A stretch of DNA of 64,000 nt from Mesostigma viride. Lineage: Eukaryota > Streptophyta > Mesostigmatophyceae > Mesostigmatales > Mesostigmataceae. The notes under the pieces are model-generated. The model had not been told where the DNA came from and searched no databases. It saw only the letters and a list, made by a program, of their open reading frames with translations. The stretch's first letter is position 1. Every line of letters begins with the position of its first letter. The DNA is taken from the NCBI GenBank assembly GCA_009746045.1, contig RPFO01002017.1, positions 1 to 64,000 on the forward strand, read 5' to 3'. Made by a program: the position numbers and the translations under genes. Shown piece by piece: positions 56,551 through 64,000 of the stretch.

Positions 56551-56850
56551 ACGCTTGGCTGATTTCGATAGCACCGGCTACGCCCCCTTCTCAAGAAGGT
56601 TCCAGCCGTGTTCAGCCCGTCTCACGGTGCGAGACTGAACAAGTCTCGCGTGCAGACACGTGTGTAGTACAATAACACACTGATCGGGAGTCTCCTACAC
56701 ACTGATCTCGAATGATTTATCTAGTACCAAATCCGAAAGGCTTGCATCACTCCCCGGAAAGGAGAACTTTTGCGGATGACTGTAGGTGTCAGTTGGTGAT
56801 GCCCTAGGATCCGGAGACGTCCGTCCTATAGTCAGCAGAATTGGTGCGAG

Positions 56851-56969
56851 AGGTCCCCAGTTCGATTCCGGCCTGGATTCATTTGCAGATCGCGTTTTTC
56901 CGTGTTTTCCGCGGACGGGCACTGAACGCAAATGGTTTTCACCAATTTGCGGCGTGCCAAATCAGAATA
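56851..56969. repeat. 119 bp direct repeat, copy 2
   Basis: Copy of 56432-56550 with TTCGATTCC in the T-loop-like motif. The ~300 bases between the two copies are unrelated to anything else seen here. Confidence 0.85.
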
Positions 56970-57042
56970 CCTCGTGGTTCTTGGCTGTTCATTGCTTCAT
57001 GAATCAATTAATTAATCCCGCTATCATTGTGCCGGTGCAATA

Positions 57043-58943
57043 TTAAGGGGACGGTCCCGGCGCGAATATTTTGGCGCCGAAAAATTCGCGGTACCCGTCC
57101 GTACCGTGAAAAAGTGGTGCACGGGGCGCGCACCCCTACCGGAGCTGGCCATGGCGACGTGCTTTCAGGCAGAGTAGAAAAAGATAGCTCGCGGAATGCA
57201 GAGAAACTGAGCGAATCTTAAAGACGATGAGTAAATGATACCACTTCGCAGCGGAGTTCGCGTTTTTTGCAGTGTCGATGATTTTATTGATGACCATCGC
57301 CACGGGGGTCCAATCTGATGTTTTCGTCGAGAGGAATAAATTAGAATGCACGCTGGCGGCGGTGATTGTCAGGTTTTATGGGCTTTACCTAGCGTCAAGG
57401 ATGCGTTTAAATCGTTATTGGTAAAGCTTTAAAAAATTTGCTGGGTTTCGGCAAGATTTCCGTCATGATCGGTAAGACACTCTCCAGGCTCGCGGGATGC
57501 GCGTCTTATTATTCCATGGAAGGTTGTTCTTTCTTGCGCCGCTGGGCGAAGGACAATTCCGGTAATGGTACGATCGTGTGATCAACGTGACCCTATGAAT
57601 GTTTCGCTTCCTTTATGGGTTATCAACGCAAGTTTTCGGCTTCTTTCCGTGCAGTTAGCGCCAGGTATAATGCCATTCCGTGCTGCGCATCGCCAGATTC
57701 CTGGCACCTTTCAGTGGTTTTTATGTACGTTGCATGGCTGGGATGTGTCAAAGCGTGACCGTGGCATATCGTCAAGTTGTCAGGGATTTGCTGAGTGGTT
57801 TCTTGGAAGGAGATTGCTAACAGCACTCAGTTTTGTGTGAATATTGACGCGGCCTTTCTTAGCAGAGGCTTCATTGTGGTTAGAGGCTCACAAGCTTGAG
57901 TTTGTTTCTTGGCAAACAATTGCGCTGGAAAGAAAGGTGGCAGTGGTTTTTCTGAGGGGCATACTGCATGGGTGGAACTGCACGTAGGTAGGGGTTATCG
58001 TTGTCTTGTTGGCCTTTCTCCCACTAAAATGGGAGAGCCCTAATTCATATGCTAGCAAGGCAAGGTAACCATGGTAAGAAGCCTTGGCAATCAGCATGTA
58101 TGATAATTCTGCTTTCTCTGTGGACTGTCTGTTGTTACCCTTGTTGGGCAATTAGTGGATATGGCTTTCTAGGGTGTGTTTGAGCTTGGTTTTGGGATGA
58201 TGCCCACACCATAAACCTGGAATATGCTTTAGAAGTGTTGGCTAGGCATGTAGAGCTACCTGCCTCATTGTTGTGCACACACGCAACAGGTTGCCCGTGT
58301 CGAGGTAAGGCAAGGGCACATGACGTGCCCAGCCACCTCCTTGTACATTGTGGTCGAATTGGGCATGGTCAGGAGCCTTTTGGATGGCATAGGAAGTGTT
58401 AGTGTGCCTTAATACTCACTAATGCCTTCCTTAGCGTCTGCACAGGTGGCCAACTGCCAAAATTAATAACTGCTACAGCTGAGCTCAGAATGCCACCAAA
58501 CTTTGACAGTGCCTTCTATGGTCATGACAGAATTTGACTATTACTTTTTAGGCCTAATTGATGTGTTATGAGTGTGTATGGGGACGCCCCGCCTAAAAAA
58601 GCGTATTTTTGGCCCAAAAATTAATAACTCAAAGGGATGTGCTGATTTTGTTGATCCAATTAGGTAGAAACCATGTCCCATGACATTTTTATATGGGTAT
58701 TACTTTTTTCATGCAACTGGTTATCCCACTGTTCTGGGCAAGATGTGCCCCGGACAGCGTTTTTTTCTATTTTTAGCTCATAGCCGGTGTATGGCTGGGG
58801 GTAGTACCCCCAACAAGTGTTGGTATGCATGCCCAAACATCATGTTTATGGTCCCCAAACATCATTCAGTGGTTGTCAGTTGCATTTCTGTAGTTATTAG
58901 GGGGGGTAAGTTTTGATATATTTCTATGGGACCCTCCCCTTAA
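57043..58943. mobile_element. TTAA-flanked DNA transposon, 1.9 kb, non-autonomous
   Basis: TTAA-GGGGACGGTCCC at 57043-57058 and GGGACCCTCCCC-TTAA at 58928-58943: terminal inverted repeats matching 11 of 12 and a TTAA target-site duplication, as in piggyBac- and Kolobok-type transposition. The first ~1.1 kb aligns at low identity with the giant inverted-repeat arm (3711-4815): shared landmarks include GCGAATATTTT, GGTACC…CCGTACCGTGAAAA, GGCCATGGCGAC and TTGTTGGGCA. No transposase frame. So it is a compact relative of the 11 kb palindrome. Confidence 0.78.
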
Positions 58944-58958
58944 CTCGTCGTCTGTCCC

Positions 58959-58986
58959 AACTCAGTCCTCACAGGAGGACTGAGTT
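58959..58986. other. Perfect 12 bp hairpin
   Basis: AACTCAGTCCTC-ACAG-GAGGACTGAGTT lies 15 bases outside the TTAA element's right end. CTCAGTCCTC recurs at about 59309. Possibly the end of a neighbouring element. Confidence 0.65.
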
Positions 58987-59395
58987 GACAATTTTCAACC
59001 GCGTGTAGCGACTAGGTGGGGGGTCCATCCCAAATGTTTTGATGTGGATCTAGGGTGTACTAGATATCATTTTGTTGGCAAAAATACTGCATATGTGAAA
59101 ACTTGACCCGAACACCTGAAAATTACATGGACGTTGGGCACCCCTCGCAAATTTGCATTTTTCGGGATAAGAACGAGTGGGAAAAATTCAATCAAATCCT
59201 GGTGCGTGAAGAAAAAATATAGGCATGTAAACAATATAGTTCTTGAAACGTGGCAAAAAACTGGGCTCGATTTGGCCACTGCAACTGCCTGAAACAATTA
59301 AAAAACTCTCAGTCCTCAGGAGAGGAATGGGGCTTTTGCTAACTTTGCTAGCATGTAAGTGCGGTCATACTACATCACCCTGGCGGCCAATGTGA

Positions 59396-59530
59396 GCTTA
59401 TCATAACAAGTCGAGCGTGGGCAAGTAGTCTGTTCATAGCCAGGACGTAGCATGGCTGTACAAAGGCTAAGCTAAGGCTATGGCTGGTTGTGTATCGTGC
59501 GTTATAGCGGGGCACGTGAGTGACGTGACT
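59396..59530. mobile_element. Dispersed repeat copy (partner 28796-28925)
   Basis: GCGTGGGCAAGTA…CATAGCCAGG…AGGCTATGGCTGGTTGTGTA…GGCACGTGA is shared with 28796-28925. Adjacent to LINE RT debris, so perhaps a LINE 3' end in minus orientation. Confidence 0.65.
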
Positions 59531-59626
59531 AGTAGGTATGGCCATGGTGGCTCGGCTATAGGCATACATTCTAGGCAGGGCTGCCATGGCGGCTGTGACT
59601 ACCCGATGGTTCAAGCTAGGGCTATT

Positions 59627-60660
59627 CTAGTTGTGCCCGCAGGCCGGGGCGACCACATCTTGTGGTTGATCATCAGGTCCCCGCCCCTCCAGTACACCTT
59701 GGGCTTCTGGGGATCGATCCTGCTCAGTGTGGCGGAGGTATTCAGGCCACTGCCTGTGAGCCCTCATACAGTCGGCGAATGGCAGCAATAAACGCTCAGA
59801 CTGTGGTGGTACCCGATCCAGAGCTAGGATGGCCCAAAGAGCCTCCCAGAGGACCGTGTCAAAGGCCTTGATATAGTCAACAAAAATGAAGACCAGCGGC
59901 AAACTGTCAGGGCAAAGGCGACGCACCTCGGCTCCATCAGCCGGCGCGCGACAAACACAGCCATGACAGTGTTACGACCACGACGTAAACCCATCTGAGA
60001 CTCACGCAGGTGTGGGTCCAGCGCGGCGCGGAGCCTGTGCAGCATCATGCGCATGAAGATCTTCAGTGCGGCGCTCTGGAGGCAGACACCCCGATAGTTA
60101 CTGGGGTTAGCAGCAGAGCCCTTCTTGTACAGCATGACGCGGATGGCCGTCTGCCACTCAGCAGGCGGAGGCTCATCAGAGAGCAGGGGCACGGTTGCAG
60201 AACGCCAGCAGAAGATCCCTCACCGCCGGGTCAGGGGCCTAAGTTCAGCAGCTCAGCAGAAAGGTGGTCGGCACCGACCGCCGCATCGTACCGCAGGCGA
60301 GCAAGGGCGCCGTCCAATTCCTTCAAAGTGAAGGGGTGGACGACGTCGTTGGTGGCAATTAAGGCAGCCCTCCTGCAAGGCGGGCACTTGGTAGTCCGCG
60401 GCCGAGGAGGGGGGCGCCGGCGGCGGCGGGGGTCCGGCAACCCCGAGACGGGCGCGGCCGTCTCGGGGTGAAGCGGTGCGGGGGGGGGGCGCGCGGGCCC
60501 CACCTGGCAAGGAAACATTGTGGGCCAACCAGCGGTCAAGGCTGACCGGCGCCGTGCCGTCCCCCGTGTGCTCCACCGGGGTGCGCTGCCGCCGGCCGCC
60601 GAGCCGGTCGAGGTGGTACTACATGTCCTTGCCCTGGTTGCGAGCTTGGCAGGCCTTGGC
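59627..60660 (-). pseudogene. LINE reverse transcriptase remnant
   Basis: Read on the minus strand: FTLKELDGALARLRYDAAVGADHL (60231-60662), then EWQTAIRVMLYKKGSAANP, NYRGVCLQSAALKIFMRM, RLRAALDPHLRESQMGLRRG (59824-60192), then VFIFVDYIKAFDTVLWEALW (59627-59926). These are consecutive RT motifs of non-LTR elements: KKG…NYRGI.L, QxGFRxGR and the catalytic-Asp box VDYxKAFDTV. Two frame changes break it, and the later (F/Y)ADD region is absent. It sits next to the repeat at 59396-59530. Confidence 0.8.
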
Positions 60661-60884
60661 ATCTGCGATGCACTGGGCCGCCTCCGCGTCCTGAGCGTGC
60701 TCGTAGGCCTCCACGAGGGCGGCCTTGAGCACCGGTTTCTGCAGCGGGTCCCGGTTACGCGCGCTTGAGGCGGTGCCGGGCGGCCAAGACCTTGGGGTCC
60801 TGGCGGTAGAGCGGGCCGGGGCGGCGGCGGGGCATGACCGGCAGGTGCCGGGCCGCCAGCAACCTATGGTATTGCATGGTTGTA

Positions 60885-61378
60885 TTGCACCCACAGTGTT
60901 GCGCCCCGGCACCATGCTGTGGAGAGAGCGATCTGTGGCCTGCCCACTTGCGGCAGTGAGAGAATTAAGCTAGGGCGCCTTCGATCCCTCCTTCTCGTTG
61001 TGTATATAGGGTTGAAGGTTCCTTTCTCTGTATTGGCACCCACGTGACGCAGTCACGTGCTGCCATATTCCAATCTATGCAGCTAGCTTCCTCTATCCTG
61101 GGTGAGCCTGGAGGGGCTTCCACAGCTTGTTGTTGACATATGTAGGTACTTCCCGCCTCGCCAATCAGGCTTAATTCGAGGTCCTGTGGCTGATGCAGTC
61201 AGGCCACAGTTTGCTGGAATTTTAATTTGCACCCACAGTTGGTCCTGCACCATGATGCAGATCGAGAGTCCTTTGTGGTCTGCCCATTGAGGCAGCACGA
61301 GAGAAGCTAGGATGGAATCTTTCATCGTTGTATTCCTTGATTGGTACCGATGTGACGTAGTCACGTTCAATTAATTAG
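60885..61378 (+). mobile_element. Two copies of the TTGCACCCACAG…GTGACG repeat
   Basis: 60885-61065 and 61225-61378 each contain TTGCACCCACAG, CACCATGATGCAG or CACCATGCTGTGG, a GTTGTGTATATAGGG- or GTTGTATTCC-like stretch, and a CGTGACGCAGTCACGTG- or TGTGACGTAGTCACGT-type palindromic end. Same family as 35940-36110. Confidence 0.7.
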
Positions 61379-61675
61379 TGTAAAATTCTCTCTAGTGAAA
61401 AATTGTAATTGAAGATATCCCAGCTCATAATCTGACTAGCTGACCTGTTGCGCGACCGAATATTCGTGTCCCGACTTAACGCATTATTCCTGTTCATTGC
61501 ATCCGCTGCGAACGACTTCCGGAAGAACCAAAGCACCAGGTCACTGTGGCAGCGTTGCACTTAGGGGGCTACATGAGCTTCACTGAGTGGACACGGGTTG
61601 GAAATGGCCGGAGAACCCCCGCTGCAATACCACAGAGATCAATGCTCTTGATTCCCTTGCGGCGTGCAACGGTTA

Positions 61676-61801
61676 CCCGTCACCACACCTTCTTGCTCCT
61701 TGGCGGCGTGCACCCATAATCCATCACCACCTTTCTCCTTGGCAGTGTGCACCCGCCATCCATCACCTCCTTTCTCCTTGGAAGAATGCACCCGTCATCC
61801 G
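61676..61801. repeat. ~45 bp tandem copies of the B9D1 stop-codon region
   Basis: CACCTTTCTCCTTGGCAGTGTGCACCCGCCATCCATCAC-type units at about 61676, 61722, 61768 and the gene end at 61802. Plus-strand TCACCACACCTTCTTG at 61802 (the stop codon on the minus strand) recurs at 61679 as TCACCACACCTTCTTG. Confidence 0.75.
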
Positions 61802-64000
61802 TCACCACACCTTCTTGCCATCGTGGGACTGCCCCGCTGGCCCTGCGTCTTCCGAGTAGCCGAACGTGGCCATGTCCTTTGTGACGATGTTGAACTGGAC
61901 GTAGGCGGTGCCCGTGGACTTGACGCGCGTGACTGCGGGCATGGTGCATGGATCAGACAACCAGCGCACGGTACACGCATCATGCAACCAGCGCACAGTA
62001 TATGAGCATAGAACAGGCCACTAGATGGGGGATGCCCAAAGTAAATAAAAAATATACAATGAAATCCCCAATAAACCGATCCCCACCGACGACATTCAAG
62101 CAAAACAAACTAAAAACCTCTGCGCTGGTTTGATCACAAAGTTGGCACATCTGCAGAACCACAATATTCTGTATAGCTGACAAAATTTGTGCGTCGAGCG
62201 AGCAGATACTGCGTGGATCACCAGCAGGACCGCGTGGCTAGTTAATTCAGCAATTATTTGAATAAGCAGAACTGGATATGAGTCTTATCAACGTGCACAC
62301 CCGACTAAACTACAGACGCACCCCAATCTAACCAACAGGGGCAGCCCTGGTTATCAAAGTGCTCCTATTCCAAGATGACCTTCTCATCCACGGCACGCTC
62401 ATGGCAGCTGCTCACCGCAGCTAATTATCCAAATGCTCCTATCACCCACCACACACCAGTGGCAGCTGCTCACCGCAGCTACTTATCCAAATGCTCAAAT
62501 CACCCACAGCGCACCAGTGGCAGCTCCTCGCTGCAGCTATCCATCAAGGTACTCCTGTCACCCACCACACACCAGTGGCAGCAGCTCACCTCCCCGCCAA
62601 CCCCAGGACCCCTATGACCAGTGCAGTTTGGGTTTAGGGTTTTGGGTTAACACCCGTGGCAGCAGCTCACCTTCCCGCCCACCCCATGACCCCTATCACC
62701 GGGGCAGTTTGGGTTTAGGGTTTAGGGTCAACACCCGTGGCAGCGGCTCACCTTCCCGCCCATCCCCCCGGCCAGGAAACCGAGGGTCCGAGAACTCAGC
62801 GGGCATGCCCGTGACCCACGACATGAACTGCTGGAAGAGGGATGCCGAGAGTGGCCGGTACAGCCGCACCTTGGACAGGAATCTGCAGATGGGGTCCGCG
62901 ATTGGTGCGCCAGATGTAGTAACCGGAAGCAGTGAAGCTCTATGCAGTGATCAGTGTGCCAGCATTAGTAACCAGAAGCAGGGAAAGTGGGTGCCGACAA
63001 AGCCAGCAATCAGCAACCGCAGGCACGGGCACGCGGTGGACTACGGAGGGAAGCTTACTGGGAAATGAACTTACTGACGAGAACGCCTGATAATCGTCTG
63101 ATGAAGGAGGCTTGCGGAAGGAGAAGAACCCCCAAGGACAGACCTCCCACGCCCACCCCCACCCCCAAATAGAGATTGGATCCCCACCGTGGTTTGGCAG
63201 GGAACATGCGAACATGCGGAGCCAACAGACTGATTTACTATGCTCCGTCCGATCTAATTCATCGAAAGATGTGGACAACAGATAGTAGGTGGCAGTGGGA
63301 CCCAGCGCACCTGCCAGCCGCGGTGGGCAGGTGCACCGCCCCGTAGCCCTTGATGACGTCACGCCCGAGCGCATCAACTTGGAACACGCTCAGCACAAGC
63401 TGGCGCGTCGGTAGGGGAGCAGGCAAGCAGAACACGTTTACGGGGGCACAGGCCCGAAGAATCCACACAGAAGAGGAGATAAAAGGCAGGATGACCGAAT
63501 ACATATGAGGACTTGCATGAATATCCGGAGTTTTACAGAATTAGGCTAGCGCATGCCATGGTACATCGACTGTCCAGTGCTGCATGATTGCAAAGCGACA
63601 ACTGGCACAAGGTCGGTGCATCTCGCTCACCCCCCATGTGGTAATCTCCTGTGTCGGCTCCGAGCCCACGCAGGCACACTGGACTGAGCATCCACATACC
63701 TACTGACATACTTGCTCTCTACTTCGTGACTTGCACCCCCGCATAGCTTATTGGTCCTTACTGTCTGACCACATAGCGTTCTAACTCTACCATTTCAATG
63801 TATTGCAAGCGCTGGCTCACCTGCGGCCAGACAAACGCATCGGTACCGGGAAGTTCCACAGAGCCCCCTTAGGTGACTATCTTATTCTAACCGCTTATTG
63901 AACGAAGCTGCTGGCTCACCTGCGGCCAGCCGAACGCGTTGGTGCTCTTGTATGTGATGTCGATGGGGAAGTTCCACACAAGGGACGCGTCAGGGCCCGA
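61802..64000 (-). CDS. B9D1: B9 domain-containing protein 1 (transition-zone protein), 3' part; 5' end beyond window
   Basis: Exons in transcript order: 63920-64000 (open at the window edge), 63311-63399, 62752-62882, 61802-61932; 432 nt, 143 residues plus TGA. Junction phases 0, 2 and 1 all agree and every intron is GT-AG. Sequence signatures of the B9/C2-like domain: [85 protein letters not shown]. The end 'GREVTRV…FN(V/I)VTKDM…GY' distinguishes B9D1 from B9D2 and MKS1. Family members are about 200 aa, so roughly 60 N-terminal residues lie off the right edge. B9D1 works with B9D2, MKS1 and tectonic proteins in the MKS module that gates entry to the cilium. The introns carry duplicated donor segments (62385-62751, 63819-63863). 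Confidence 0.93.
62385..62751. repeat. Tandem copies of the B9D1 third visible exon's splice donor
   Basis: On the minus strand the exon ends GGGCGGGAAG|GTGAGCCGCTGCCACGGG. GTGGGCGGGAAG|GTGAGCTGCTGCC and GTTGGCGGGGAG|GTGAGCTGCTGCC follow at ~80 bp spacing, then three ~58 bp units with GGTGAGC reduced to GCGGTGAGCAGCTGCC-type sequence. The larger units also contain (CCCTAAA)-like stretches. Confidence 0.85.
63819..63863 (-). pseudogene. Shrunken duplicate of a B9D1 exon end with donor
   Basis: On the minus strand, CTCTGTGGAACTTCCC, a gap, then GCGTTTGTCTGGCCGCAG|GTGAGCCAGC, copying exon 63920-64000 (…TGTGGAACTTCCCC … GCGTTCGGCTGGCCGCAG|GTGAGCCAGC) with about 27 bases missing. No acceptor before it, so likely not spliced in. 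Confidence 0.85.

Noticed and set aside
56851-56969. tRNA-like T-arm (CCCAGTTCGATTCCGG)
   Set aside because: T-stem has mismatches, no acceptor partner upstream, and the segment is a 119 bp direct repeat also at 56432.
62630-62735. Interstitial telomere (GGTTTAGGGTTTAGGG)
   Set aside because: Only two to three units, and they lie inside the 80 bp repeat unit of the B9D1 intron.

Overview
This window is nuclear DNA of a eukaryote. Genes have spliceosomal introns, intergenic space is full of transposons, and several kilobases are simple repeats. The one confidently identified cellular gene, a B9D1 homologue (61802-64000, minus), works at the ciliary transition zone, so the host makes or made cilia or flagella. 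Long microsatellite-laden introns, GC-rich exons and a Ty1/copia element would suit a flagellate alga, but the species cannot be named from sequence alone.

Layout. 1-3710: short tandem arrays, a 0.5 kb purine tract, a ~364 bp tandem repeat and a 583 bp palindrome. 3711-22666: a giant inverted repeat whose arms (about 3711-6045 and 20409-22666) carry mirror-image 30 bp minisatellites and enclose about 6.8 kb of a ~70 bp satellite that flips orientation near 7081. A very young copia element (10137-17635, LTRs 377/378 identical, TSD ATCAT) sits inside the satellite; without it the structure is about 11.4 kb. 23297-27817: AT-rich DNA, ~230 bp tandem units with a GC palindrome, then a DDE-like transposase gene with two clear introns. 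28571-31765: nested LINE and SINE-like pieces. 33902-35820: a compound tetranucleotide array that changes motif along its length.

37180-51937 (plus) is an eight-exon gene for a disordered plus coiled-coil protein of 462 residues, with compatible splice phases throughout. Its introns hold a SINE-like insertion, a 1.5 kb palindrome, several minisatellites, a (CCCG)n tract and a 3 kb insertion with its own minus-strand reading frames. 51330-57000 holds an inverted repeat around the last exon, LINE reverse-transcriptase and ORF1 remnants and direct repeats. 57043-58943 is a TTAA-flanked transposon distantly related to the giant inverted repeat. 59396-61378 holds LINE RT debris and dispersed repeats. 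61802-64000 is B9D1.

The observation I consider most worth follow-up: in both cellular genes, exon 3' ends together with their 5' splice sites recur as decaying copies in the following intron (exons 5, 6 and 7 of the coiled-coil gene; two exons and the stop-codon region of B9D1). Separately, a SINE-like insertion has duplicated the exon 1 splice donor as its target-site duplication. The copia element is also unusual: non-TG/CA LTR ends, an extra upstream ORF, poly-G frame changes before the zinc knuckle, and a protease-like motif after rather than before the integrase.
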